A stretch of DNA of 64,000 nucleotides, from NCBI RefSeq assembly GCF_052180245.1, contig NZ_CP197474.1, positions 4,650,001 to 4,714,000 of the forward strand. Direction: 5' to 3'. The notes beneath the pieces were generated by a model. The model saw only the letters and a list, made by a program, of their open reading frames with translations, did not search any database and was not told where the DNA came from. The translations under genes and the position numbers were made by a program. This document shows, piece by piece, positions 27,243 to 36,031 of this stretch. The first letter of the stretch is position 1; the number at the start of each line of letters is the position of its first letter. The DNA is from Parapusillimonas sp013416435. Lineage in GTDB: Bacteria; Pseudomonadota; Gammaproteobacteria; Burkholderiales; Burkholderiaceae_B.

Positions 27243-28463
27243 TTAGTTAACAATGCATTGGGAGATTTCGCCGGATATTGCATCCTTACCAAATCCCGAT
27301 GCCCACGCACATTCTTCCGGCTGCATTGGCATATTCAGCACTCGTTCTGGAATTTCCCAAATAACCAGCCGGGGGGGAGTTTCCAGGAACGACGGGCTCG
27401 CAAAATAGTATTTCGCGCCCCCCCAGAAGTCTCCGCCATCGCGGGCGAAGCTCGTGACACTTGTCGACAAGTGGTAGTCCAGATACCCAAGGAAGGAAGA
27501 AGTACGAGAAAACGATGTGCCGATCAGCGCAATATTAGGCAGGTTCTCGTCGCCGAACAAATCGCCGGCATCATCGTCCGCTGATTGCGACTTTCCGCCA
27601 CCCGATGCCGCGGGTGCATCGACTTCATGAAACACGGGACTTCCAACCCATTCGCCTGCAGGCTGCAAGCGCGATGGAAGCCATTCGATGCCGGCCAAAC
27701 GAACTAAATCTCCTTCCCGCCGTTGCGGGGCGCTTTCCTCCAACTTATATTGCTTGGATGGCTGAATATCGATACGCATGCGCTCAACGGCAACGGCAAC
27801 TTGCCGCGCCGCGCGTTCGGCACCCAGCTCGCTCCAATGTGTATCGGTCCTGAGAAAAGGCGCAGCAACGTCGACCTCGGATGCTTGTCGTGACAACACC
27901 GGTTCGAGGTCGACGATGCGCACGCCGGCCGACGAAACATTGTCCATCCATGAGCGCAAACGCTCATCGAGCACCAGAGGACGAGGCAGTTCGCATAATT
28001 GCTCGCGTTGGATTCGGCTTTTGTCTGGAACAATCACGACCAGCAGCTCGATGTCTTTGCCCGCCAGCCACTGGTTCACCGCGGCGACGGTACGGCTTCT
28101 CAAGCGGCCGTTCTTTGCGGCATGCGGATGTACTGTCAGTTCGTCCGTGAGGAACAACCAGTCCGGACAACCTTGGCGTACCCGCGGCCCCAAGCTGCCC
28201 ATGACCATCCAGCTCACACCGCGTTCAAACCGCGCCATGAACGCTGGAAACGGCGTCTTCGCCAGATCCGATGAAAGTTCGGTCGTCAGCTCACCGGTCA
28301 GGAACGCTCGTGCCGAGGGTTCAGGAGGAAACACGATACGGCCGGCTGCCACGGCGTAGATCAGCGACACAGCGCCACTGAGCATGACCAGCAACAATAG
28401 TATGCCTGGCATACTCCGCGCCAAGCGTCCTTGCGTTACATTTTCCGAAACCGCGTCCGTCAT
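27243..28463 (-). CDS. AlgJ/AlgX-like cellulose O-acetyltransferase (WssI-type)
   Basis: 406 aa. One N-terminal membrane segment or signal anchor (about 18-40), then an SGNH-like periplasmic domain of the AlgX/AlgJ family. Catalytic pattern: Asp207-x-His209 in RTDTHWSELG and a Ser (about 317) in ALIGTSFSR. It probably receives acetyl from the MBOAT partner encoded 16 bp upstream and places it on cellulose, as WssI does in Pseudomonas. It is the last gene of locus 2. Its C-terminal ECAWASGFGKD region is unassigned. Confidence 0.85.
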   Translation of the reverse strand: MTDAVSENVTQGRLARSMPGILLLLVMLSGAVSLIYAVAAGRIVFPPEPSARAFLTGELTTELSSDLAKTPFPAFMARFERGVSWMVMGSLGPRVRQGCPDWLFLTDELTVHPHAAKNGRLRSRTVAAVNQWLAGKDIELLVVIVPDKSRIQREQLCELPRPLVLDERLRSWMDNVSSAGVRIVDLEPVLSRQASEVDVAAPFLRTDTHWSELGAERAARQVAVAVERMRIDIQPSKQYKLEESAPQRREGDLVRLAGIEWLPSRLQPAGEWVGSPVFHEVDAPAASGGGKSQSADDDAGDLFGDENLPNIALIGTSFSRTSSFLGYLDYHLSTSVTSFARDGGDFWGGAKYYFASPSFLETPPRLVIWEIPERVLNMPMQPEECAWASGFGKDAISGEISQCIVN

Positions 28464-28479
28464 TATCTTTAGGGCCTGT

Positions 28480-29886
28480 TCAGAATTGAAAATAAAGAAA
28501 CGGTACTGCGCCCCGGCTCACAATCAATGCAAACGACAGAAGAAATGCCGCAAGAGGCCACAAGGCCAGCTGCTCGCGAAGAGCGGCCGGCACACGATTG
28601 AGGTGCCTCGCCGGTATTGCCGGCACCATGATGCAAGCCACTCCCAGCAATGCAGCCACGCAATGCGACGGCTGCAACAACACGCGCAGCGCTGCGCCCA
28701 TTTCCCAGCCGCCCAGGCCAAGCTGAGCTGCATACATCGACACCGCCGTTCCAAAATCGGGCGCTCTGAAGATGACCCAGGCCATGCAGACAAAAAGCAG
28801 AGTAGCAACCCGTGAAATCCAGCCAGGAACGGACGGCAAGGCCGTGCCTCTCCAGGCTCGCGCAGCGCACAGGGCAAGACCGTGCGCGAGGCCCCATATC
28901 AAGAAATTCCAGTTGTCGCTGCCATGCCACATGCCGGCAATCGCCATCGTCACCATTAAATTGACGTACGTGCGGCCCGGGTTGATCCGGTTGCCTCCCA
29001 ATGGCACATACAGGTAATCGCGTATCCAGCCCGACAAGGAAATATGCCAGCGCCGCCAGAAATCCTGGATGCTCTTCGCGAGATATGGATGATTGAAATT
29101 CTCAGGAAAGTGAAATCCCAGCATCTGGCCAAGGCCTATCGCCATGGCGCTGTACCCGGCAAAATCGAAGAACAGCTGCAGCGAATATGCGCCACAGCCT
29201 AGCCAGGCATCCACGAAGCTAGGCTCTTCCAGTGAAAAGGCTATATCGACAACGGGCGCCAAGGTGTCCGCTACAAGCACTTTCATGCTCATGCCCACCA
29301 TGAAGCGACGGGCGCCCAGCGAGAAATCGCTCCAGCTCAGTTGCCGGCTGGCCAGTTCGCGTTGAACCCAGTCATAGCGCAAGATCGGACCTGCAATCAG
29401 TTGGCCGAACATCGACAAGTACGCACCGTAATCAATGAAGTTGCGTTGTGCTTGCACTTGACCGCGATAGACATCCACCAAATACGAAATGGCCTGCAGG
29501 ATGATAAACGACAACCCGATCGGCAAAGCCACACGTTGCCATTCCATGGGCATCGCGCCAGCGAGCATCCGCGCATCGTTATAGGTTTCGACCACCACAT
29601 TGGCATATTTGAACCAGAACAGCGTAGAGGCATTGGCAAGGATCAGCAATGTAAGCCACGCGCGGCGCCACCATCCCGTGCCGGCGGCTTGAATGACCAT
29701 CGCTCCGGCCCAGGACAGCACGATCAACCCTATGAAGAGCAACAGGTATACCGGACTCCACCAGCCATAGAATATCCAGCTGAAAAGCAGCAGGACGCCA
29801 TTGCGCCATGACCGCGGGCTGGCCGCATACGCGAGAAAGAATAGCGGCAGGAAGAGAGTCAGGAACTCTAAGGAGGTGAAGACCAT
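28480..29886 (-). CDS. MBOAT-family acetyltransferase, AlgI/WssH-type
   Basis: 468 aa, about ten membrane helices. The membrane-bound O-acyltransferase motifs are clear: FWRRWHISLSGWIRDYLYVPLGG and the two conserved histidines His321 (GMWHGSDNWNF) and His335 (WGLAHG). It moves acetyl groups from the cytoplasm across the membrane to periplasmic acetyltransferases. It is placed between the AlgF-like and AlgJ/AlgX-like genes, the same order as wssG-H-I. Confidence 0.92.
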   Translation of the reverse strand: MVFTSLEFLTLFLPLFFLAYAASPRSWRNGVLLLFSWIFYGWWSPVYLLLFIGLIVLSWAGAMVIQAAGTGWWRRAWLTLLILANASTLFWFKYANVVVETYNDARMLAGAMPMEWQRVALPIGLSFIILQAISYLVDVYRGQVQAQRNFIDYGAYLSMFGQLIAGPILRYDWVQRELASRQLSWSDFSLGARRFMVGMSMKVLVADTLAPVVDIAFSLEEPSFVDAWLGCGAYSLQLFFDFAGYSAMAIGLGQMLGFHFPENFNHPYLAKSIQDFWRRWHISLSGWIRDYLYVPLGGNRINPGRTYVNLMVTMAIAGMWHGSDNWNFLIWGLAHGLALCAARAWRGTALPSVPGWISRVATLLFVCMAWVIFRAPDFGTAVSMYAAQLGLGGWEMGAALRVLLQPSHCVAALLGVACIMVPAIPARHLNRVPAALREQLALWPLAAFLLSFALIVSRGAVPFLYFQF

Positions 29887-29892
29887 TTGGAG

Positions 29893-30567
29893 CTACTGGT
29901 TCGCCACTTCGTCCATGACAAAGAAGAACCGCGCCGCCGGGTCTCCCGGCGCAAGGAAAATGCTATAGCGCGCGCCCGCCTCCAGCCGTCCCATGTCCAA
30001 CGGGCTGCCAACCGCCGCGCCATCGCAAACGAGCTCTACCGCCAGCTTCACGGGATTGACCAACCGTCTGCTGGCGGTGTCCTGCGCGATCGACTCGAAT
30101 AGGAACACCTTGCGGCCGGCAACCTGTACGCTGGCCGAAGCGCACCTCGCATTCATGTTGTAGAAGGCTACGGAAGCCTTGACCGCTGTGAAGTCCTCGG
30201 GCTGCTCGCGCAGAATGGATAAAGAAAAAGGCGGCTCTTGCCCGGCACTCGCCACCACGGTGATGAACTCGCCGGCACTGGCCTTCAAGGCTATGTCTTG
30301 ATCGAAACCCGCCGACACCAGTTTTCCCGTGATGTCCCTTCCCGCCGTCACCGGCAGAAAGCTCGTTGCCATGTTCGGTGCGCGAAGCTCGACCGAAGCG
30401 CCACTGCCTTTGGCCGAGATATCGAGCTTTTCAAGGCCGGCATTGACGAACCGGACAAATGCGGCGTCCTCGGTAGGTCCTGTCGGGTAAAGATCGACAG
30501 CATACGCGCATCCTCCGAGACCAAGCCATAGCAATCCCAGGATGCCTGATAAGCGAAAGCGGTTCAT
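29893..30567 (-). CDS. AlgF/WssG-like periplasmic acetylation protein
   Basis: 224 aa with a signal peptide (MNRFRLSGILGLLWLGLGGCAYA-VD). The cysteine near the cleavage region could suggest lipidation, but the pattern is weak. Two beta-rich domains: LYPTGPTEDAAFVRFVNAG at the start is typical of AlgF. The ATG at 30567 overlaps the upstream TGA (ATGA) and is chosen over a much longer frame that runs inside the preceding gene. Role by analogy: intermediary of acetyl transfer. Confidence 0.85.
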   Translation of the reverse strand: MNRFRLSGILGLLWLGLGGCAYAVDLYPTGPTEDAAFVRFVNAGLEKLDISAKGSGASVELRAPNMATSFLPVTAGRDITGKLVSAGFDQDIALKASAGEFITVVASAGQEPPFSLSILREQPEDFTAVKASVAFYNMNARCASASVQVAGRKVFLFESIAQDTASRRLVNPVKLAVELVCDGAAVGSPLDMGRLEAGARYSIFLAPGDPAARFFFVMDEVANQ

Positions 30568-31226
30568 TTTTTCTCCAGTGCCTTGACGACCGGGGAAGCG
30601 GTGATCGCTTTGGTGATCGCCTTGCCCCAAGACTGATACCCGGATGCGGTGAAATGCTGGCCGTCCGTCGTCGCCCACTCGCCAGGTTTGGAAAACTTGA
30701 GGGAGTCGATGTAGTCGCAAGGTGCAACATTGGCGGAGAGGAATGCCGACATCTGCTCGACCCGCGCGAACGACTTCTTGTACTTGCCCCCTTCCGTTCC
30801 CCAAGCCGGGCCCACCCACACACAAGAAGTCTGCGTTTTGCCGATCGCTTTGGTCAGGCTGCCAATCTGCTGCCATGCCCAGGCTTTGGGAAATACCGGC
30901 TTGTCATAGCCGGCCATCGCATCACCCATGACTATGATCAGCAGATCGGGTTTCTCTGCGTCCAGCAAGCTTGTTATAGGTTGGGTCGGCCCGGTCCTAC
31001 CCAGCAGCTTCGCCTTGTCGGAACCCACGCGCTCTGCGGAACCGCAAGTTCCCGGTACGGATTTCAGCCAGTCGCCCGCGTTCGTCCCGCAAACGCCCAG
31101 GGTGTGTACCTTCGCCCCTTGCTCCACGAGCCCCATATGCAGCGTTTCGATCAGATAGTGCGGTGTCGTAAGATGGCTGTCGCCGATGATCAGAATGGAT
31201 AATCCTGCGAGAACGGAAGTCAGCAT
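30564..31226 (-). CDS. SGNH-hydrolase-like acetylation accessory protein (WssF-type)
   Basis: 220 aa, matching the size of Pseudomonas WssF. SGNH block I is IIGDSH (Ser17) and block V is DGQH (Asp188, His191), so the Ser-His-Asp set is complete. The N-terminus is short and hydrophobic and may act as a signal anchor. It could be an acetyl-esterase or acetyltransferase acting on cellulose. First gene of the four-gene acetylation cassette, 25 bp after the barrel-less TPR gene. Confidence 0.82.
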   Translation of the reverse strand: MLTSVLAGLSILIIGDSHLTTPHYLIETLHMGLVEQGAKVHTLGVCGTNAGDWLKSVPGTCGSAERVGSDKAKLLGRTGPTQPITSLLDAEKPDLLIIVMGDAMAGYDKPVFPKAWAWQQIGSLTKAIGKTQTSCVWVGPAWGTEGGKYKKSFARVEQMSAFLSANVAPCDYIDSLKFSKPGEWATTDGQHFTASGYQSWGKAITKAITASPVVKALEKK

Positions 31227-31251
31227 TGAATGCTCCTAATACGAAAAAATT

Positions 31252-33825
31252 TCAGCGCCCCGACGGGAGGGGATATGGAGAACGGCGTTGCTCACCGGCA
31301 AAAGGATTTGCGTGTCCCGCGGGAAGGGGTGCTCCAGTGGGCGGCTTGGCGCCTTTCTCCTGCTGAGCGACCGCCCTCTTGAGCAGGCTGACCGCCCGTC
31401 CATTCTTGCCTTGCGCTCGATAAATACGCGCTGCGCCGGCGAGTATTTCGACCTGGTCAGGCGCAAGCTCCACGGCGATATCGGCTTCCGTTGCGGCATA
31501 GCGCGTATCGTTGAGCTCCTGAGCAAGCAGTGCGGCGCTTAGATGCAATTGCGCGCTTCCAGGCTGTACGGCCAATACTTTCTTGTACAGTTCCAGCGCC
31601 TCCTCGTTGCGCCCTGCCGCGGCGTACATCCGGGCCAGCGCCGCCATGGCATCGACGTTGTCAGGGTATCGCGCCAGGACCGGGGCGATCATATCGTAAG
31701 CCGCAACCAGATCGCCACGCTCACGCAGGGACTCGGCCTGGCGGACGCTGTATACAGCCTTCAACTCGCCCAGCCCCTCTCTTTGGGAGCCGCTCAGTGA
31801 CATGCTTTCCAGCTGCCGCATCACCGCCGCGGCCTCGGCGTCCTGCCCCGTACGCAGCAAAATGCCCGCATAGAGCAAAGAGGCATCCGCGCTCTGGGTG
31901 GCGCCGCCCGGGCGCATGGAACGCAATACGGACAACGCGCGCGAGGACTGGCCCATGTCAGCATAGACCTGCGCGACAGCACCGAGTATCTCGGGGGATT
32001 CCGCGGCACTCTCCTGCAACTGCGCAAGGTACGCCATCGCCTCGATGTCGTGCCCCTGGCGCCTCAAAGCGTCCGCTTGCTTCAAAAGCTGCTGCTGCGT
32101 CATGGACAGGCGCAATGCACTGACGGCACGCGTCTCGTATCCAGGCGGAATGCGCGCCAGCGTGTCCAGCGCAGCCTGGAAATGATTGCCTCGGCTGTAC
32201 AGTGTTGCGCTGGCATACAGCGCTCTCGGGTCGTCCGGATCGTTCTTGAGGACGCCGTCGATCAGGCTGCGCGCCTCCTGCTCCTGGTTGGAGCGCATAT
32301 ACGAGCCGGCCAGCTCGAGACGTATCCAGACATTGGACGGATCATTTTGCAGTGCTTCTTCCAGCGCTGCATGTGCACGTGCCGGGTCACCCATCCTGTT
32401 CGCGGCCTTGGCCAAACCAAGGGCATAGGCCTCCCGCAGGCCCGATTGCCCACTCGCTGTTTCGGCCGCGTCCGGTGGCGCGGCCACAATCAGCGCCTGT
32501 GCTTCTGCGGCCCTGCCCTGCTGCGCCAGCGCCCCGACCAAGCCACGCAAGGCACCGATGTCGGCCGGGCGCGCGGCCAACACGCGGCGATACAGCGATT
32601 CCGCCATCACAAGCTGCCCCTCTTCAAGCAGCATGTCCGCTTCCATTGCGTCCGAAGCGCCTTCATTGGGGGCAAGCGCCCGCGCCTGCTTCAGCAGCTT
32701 TCGGGCTCCGTTGAAATCAGACGCCTGCCGCAACGCTTCGGCCTTTTGCATCAAGAGCCAGTATTCCGCCACACGCAAGGAAGCCTGCCAGGCCCTGGGG
32801 TTGCCCTTGCGAGCACGGGACAAGAGCTCGCGCGCCTGCTCCCAGTTTTCTTGTTTCAGCCTTATCACCCCCAGGCCGCCCAGCGCCTCGCTGTCATTGG
32901 GCCGCTTGGCCAGAACCGCCTTGAACTCGGCCTCTGCCACGGACAGGTCGCCACCCTCCAGCGTCTTCATGGCCGCATCCGTCCGCAGGCGCAAAGGATC
33001 CGGCTTGCTGGCCTGGACGGTGATCTTCGTCATGGCTTGCCCTTTGGCGAGCTGCTGGCGGATGTCCGCATCGTCGGGATTCTTCTTCAGATATTCTTCG
33101 AACAAGGGCCTGGCCTCCGGCCGAGGGGGCCCCAGCCATACCAGTGCGTCCCGCCAGCTTTCCGCAGCATCGCTTCCGATATCCCGCCGCTCCGCCAGCC
33201 GCGACAAGCGCCGGATGCCATCCAGCCGCGTCGCCTCGTTGCGTGCAAGATGCCTGGCCAGCGCAAGGCTCACCTGCGGGTCATCCGGCATCTTTTTTTC
33301 CAATCGGCGCAGGCCATCTATGGCTTCCTGCAAGCCCTGGTCGGTATAGCCCAGATATGCGTAGTATTCGCGACCCACGTCGCCCACAGGCTGCCCGCCT
33401 TCCACCGCCTCCCGGTACTTGGGCAGCGCCTGTTGCAGCTCGCCGGACGCGGCCAGCAGGCGCGCTTCCTCGAGAATGGCGGAACGGCCCCCGGTGCCCA
33501 GCACGATATCCTGCTCCAGCTGTTCCACGAGGCGGCTACCAGGATGCGCCGAGGCCAGTTTTTGAAGATAGGCCTTTGCCTCGCCAAGGCGGCCCGCCTT
33601 GATCGCGATGTTAGCCAGGCCGTACAAGGCATCGGCGTCGCCGGGCCGGGCCAACAAAAGCTTGTTCCACGTCTCGGCCTCCCGAACGGAGTCACCCTGC
33701 GCTCGCCAATACCGGCCCTGTTCCAGCAGCGTCCCAGCCAGGTTTTGCTGCGCGAACACGGTGCCTGATGTCAGAACGATCAGCACACAAGTGACTGCAA
33801 AGTAAAAAGTTCGAATCATATGCAA
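31252..33825 (-). CDS. BcsC-like periplasmic TPR protein without outer-membrane barrel
   Basis: 857 aa (or 855 from the second Met). A signal peptide ending TVFA-QQN is followed by TPR repeats almost to the end. It aligns along its length with the TPR part of the locus-2 BcsC: ETWNKLLLARPGDADALYGLA versus EAWNKLLLISPDNPAALYGLA, LARHLARNE in both, ILAGAARIY in both. The similarity ends at the shared NPF motif (about residue 840) and the protein stops 16 residues later. The Pro/Ala linker and the barrel are absent. The gap to the next gene is 25 bp, so no barrel remnant exists. Confidence 0.9.
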   Translation of the reverse strand: MHMIRTFYFAVTCVLIVLTSGTVFAQQNLAGTLLEQGRYWRAQGDSVREAETWNKLLLARPGDADALYGLANIAIKAGRLGEAKAYLQKLASAHPGSRLVEQLEQDIVLGTGGRSAILEEARLLAASGELQQALPKYREAVEGGQPVGDVGREYYAYLGYTDQGLQEAIDGLRRLEKKMPDDPQVSLALARHLARNEATRLDGIRRLSRLAERRDIGSDAAESWRDALVWLGPPRPEARPLFEEYLKKNPDDADIRQQLAKGQAMTKITVQASKPDPLRLRTDAAMKTLEGGDLSVAEAEFKAVLAKRPNDSEALGGLGVIRLKQENWEQARELLSRARKGNPRAWQASLRVAEYWLLMQKAEALRQASDFNGARKLLKQARALAPNEGASDAMEADMLLEEGQLVMAESLYRRVLAARPADIGALRGLVGALAQQGRAAEAQALIVAAPPDAAETASGQSGLREAYALGLAKAANRMGDPARAHAALEEALQNDPSNVWIRLELAGSYMRSNQEQEARSLIDGVLKNDPDDPRALYASATLYSRGNHFQAALDTLARIPPGYETRAVSALRLSMTQQQLLKQADALRRQGHDIEAMAYLAQLQESAAESPEILGAVAQVYADMGQSSRALSVLRSMRPGGATQSADASLLYAGILLRTGQDAEAAAVMRQLESMSLSGSQREGLGELKAVYSVRQAESLRERGDLVAAYDMIAPVLARYPDNVDAMAALARMYAAAGRNEEALELYKKVLAVQPGSAQLHLSAALLAQELNDTRYAATEADIAVELAPDQVEILAGAARIYRAQGKNGRAVSLLKRAVAQQEKGAKPPTGAPLPAGHANPFAGEQRRSPYPLPSGR

Positions 33826-33865
33826 TGCTTCAGATCTCGGCGTGCCTCGATGGCCACGGGCAATG

Positions 33866-36031
33866 TCAGAATGCGTCGGCCAGACCCGGCCAGTACTGCG
33901 CCAGCCGCCATTGGATGCGCGTCCATAAGCTCAGTTCGCCGACCGAATAGCTATATTCTTGCGCCAGAATGTTGACCTGCTTTTCGCGCACCATGGCCAA
34001 GCTACCCTGAATAGGCCGCTCATAGCCGGGCTCTCTGAGCAATGCCCGCTGCGCGAGCCCTTGCCCTTCAGGCTTTTCGCTGGAAATCAAAACTACGCTA
34101 CGCCCGCTTTCCGCGGGTGACTCGAATCCCATGAACACGGCGCTCGCGCCATCGCTGCTATAGGACAAATCCGTCAAGCGGTTACGTTCAACCGTCCGGG
34201 GATCCAGCGGCGCCCAATCGCGCCGTTTGTCCTCGGCGGCAGCCATCACGACGGACCTTGTGCTGCCCTGGTGTACAGCCGCCATGCGCGGACGCCATTC
34301 CGACAGCCAGGCCTGGTCGCCGGAGGCGATGACCACCAAGTCCTTTCCCTTCAACGACAGCCCCTTCGCACCGAACGCTACCGTGATCGCCAAGGCCGGA
34401 TATCCGGTCGACTCCCCGAACTTTCCCATGACAGCCAAGTAAGTTGAAATGTCGTGACGCGTCGGGTTGTCGGCGAGCACGACCGCGGTTTCCGCCAGGT
34501 CGGCCAATCGGGTGAAGGGGAAGCCGCTTTCCGAGAAAGCCTCCAGGTTGGGCATCGGCATGAAATGAGGATACGCAGACAGATCCACCGTCGACTCCGG
34601 ATCGATGCGGCCAACCATGTCATCAAGCAGAATGTCGTGGCATTCGCCTTCTTTCAAATAATCGAACTTGAAGGTAAGCCGAAGTTCAGATCGGGCAAGC
34701 AGCAATTGCAACGGTATCTCTACATTGGCTTGCTGCCGCACCATGGGGCCGATATCCGTGTCCTGTACCGTTCGCTCTTCCCGGCCGTCCAATTGTTCGG
34801 CAGACGGCAGGTTGAACGATCTGAGAAACCGATCGTCGTTGCTCACAAGCAGCGTCGACTTCACGCGCCCTTCCCTGGGTGTGTACCAGTACCTGAGGTC
34901 CATGGGCACAGGCTTCGCCCTCCAGCCGAACAGGTCCGGCGGTACGCGCAGCGGTATGACGACCGGCCCTCCGGTGTACCCTCTGGTGGTCAGTCTCTGT
35001 TCATTCGCCAATTGGCCTAGCCGGACGGGGCCGTCGGTGCGCAACCATCTTGGGGCGTCGTATGGCAGACGAGGCTCTGCTGCGTCCATCCGCTCCACCT
35101 GGGCAGTGGGCCCCGACAACGAAGACGACGAGCGCACCAAGGCCATGGCGGCCTGCTTCAGCTCCGCATCGTCGCGCCCCATCACCAACAACAGCTTTCC
35201 TTTTTCATCGCCGGGATTCGGCACCATCGACAGCATGGGACCTGCCGGCGCAGGGGCATTGAGGCTGGGCAAGGCCTGGCTGCCCTTGATGAACACCACG
35301 GCGCTTCCGGCAGCCGGCAACATGCCTGTTTCCTGCACGGGGAAAGCCGCCCCGCGGTCGCCCGCAAGGCTTCCCAGCCAAGAGGCGACCATGCCGGCGG
35401 CCTCGAGACCGGTGGCGGACGGATTAGCATGGAAGACGAAAGGCAATTGCAGTTGGCGCTGATCGCGATGATCGACAAAGGGCAACGGCAGGATGGCCAA
35501 GTCATTGGGCAAGTTCAGCCGCTCCACCGCTATCTGCAGCTCGCTTTTGTTGCCTATGCTCGCCCACAAGCTGGAGTGCAACGGATCCTCGCATTCGAGC
35601 GTATAGTGGCCGGTCAATTGCAAGCGCAACTCATTGGAATCCGTCACTAAGTAGGGCGGCAGCTGGATTTCCTGCCTGAGGTTCTTGCCGGCGTTTTCGC
35701 GATCCAGCGGAATGGCCGCCGCGATTCCATTGTTGAGCAGCACGTTGATATACGAAAGGTCGCTCAATAGTGCCGGTGAATACGCATATTCCAGCTGCAG
35801 CTTTGCTCCGGTCGCCACTTCATCCGCCCGCAAATTGAACGTGACGCTGTCGCTTCCGTCCACGCCCCGCAAGGTGAACGGATGACGCGCACCCAGCTGC
35901 TCCAGCGTCATCGTATAGCCTCCCTCCCGGACGGTATCCGGCGCCGGCTGCGCAACCGCGCCCGGCGACGAGAAGGCGAGGCTGCATGCCAGCAGCGCCG
36001 GGAGCAGGCGACAGCGTGCATCAACGCCCAT
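33866..36031 (-). CDS. BcsB paralogue lacking the C-terminal membrane anchor
   Basis: About 721 aa. Signal peptide cut near PGAVA-QPAP, then BcsB domains with GHYTLECEDPLHSSLWASIGN. Closest visible relative is the BcsB encoded at 41263-43524. It ends QWRLAQYWPGLADAF, exactly where that paralogue (EWKIAQYWPGVPPLR...) continues into its anchor helix, so about 36 residues are missing. The amphipathic segment before the anchor is kept. It should be periplasmic or peripherally attached. The start at 36031 follows GGGG by 6 nt; an ATG at 36043 is also possible. It overlaps bcsC by some 11 bp. Confidence 0.9.
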   Translation of the reverse strand: MGVDARCRLLPALLACSLAFSSPGAVAQPAPDTVREGGYTMTLEQLGARHPFTLRGVDGSDSVTFNLRADEVATGAKLQLEYAYSPALLSDLSYINVLLNNGIAAAIPLDRENAGKNLRQEIQLPPYLVTDSNELRLQLTGHYTLECEDPLHSSLWASIGNKSELQIAVERLNLPNDLAILPLPFVDHRDQRQLQLPFVFHANPSATGLEAAGMVASWLGSLAGDRGAAFPVQETGMLPAAGSAVVFIKGSQALPSLNAPAPAGPMLSMVPNPGDEKGKLLLVMGRDDAELKQAAMALVRSSSSLSGPTAQVERMDAAEPRLPYDAPRWLRTDGPVRLGQLANEQRLTTRGYTGGPVVIPLRVPPDLFGWRAKPVPMDLRYWYTPREGRVKSTLLVSNDDRFLRSFNLPSAEQLDGREERTVQDTDIGPMVRQQANVEIPLQLLLARSELRLTFKFDYLKEGECHDILLDDMVGRIDPESTVDLSAYPHFMPMPNLEAFSESGFPFTRLADLAETAVVLADNPTRHDISTYLAVMGKFGESTGYPALAITVAFGAKGLSLKGKDLVVIASGDQAWLSEWRPRMAAVHQGSTRSVVMAAAEDKRRDWAPLDPRTVERNRLTDLSYSSDGASAVFMGFESPAESGRSVVLISSEKPEGQGLAQRALLREPGYERPIQGSLAMVREKQVNILAQEYSYSVGELSLWTRIQWRLAQYWPGLADAF

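Noticed and set aside
27138..27584. Plus-strand open frame across the gap between the cellulose loci
   Set aside because: Most of it is antisense to the AlgX-like acetylation gene. No ribosome-binding site or family match is visible.
31226..31252. Possible frameshift that hides a barrel after the TPR protein
   Set aside because: Only 25 bp separate its stop from the next gene, and the protein ends shortly after the conserved NPF motif. There is no room for about 400 barrel residues.
33820..33870. Possible frameshift that truncates the third BcsB
   Set aside because: The gap to the next gene is only 40 bp and encodes no hydrophobic helix in any frame on that strand, so the protein genuinely lacks the anchor rather than being interrupted.
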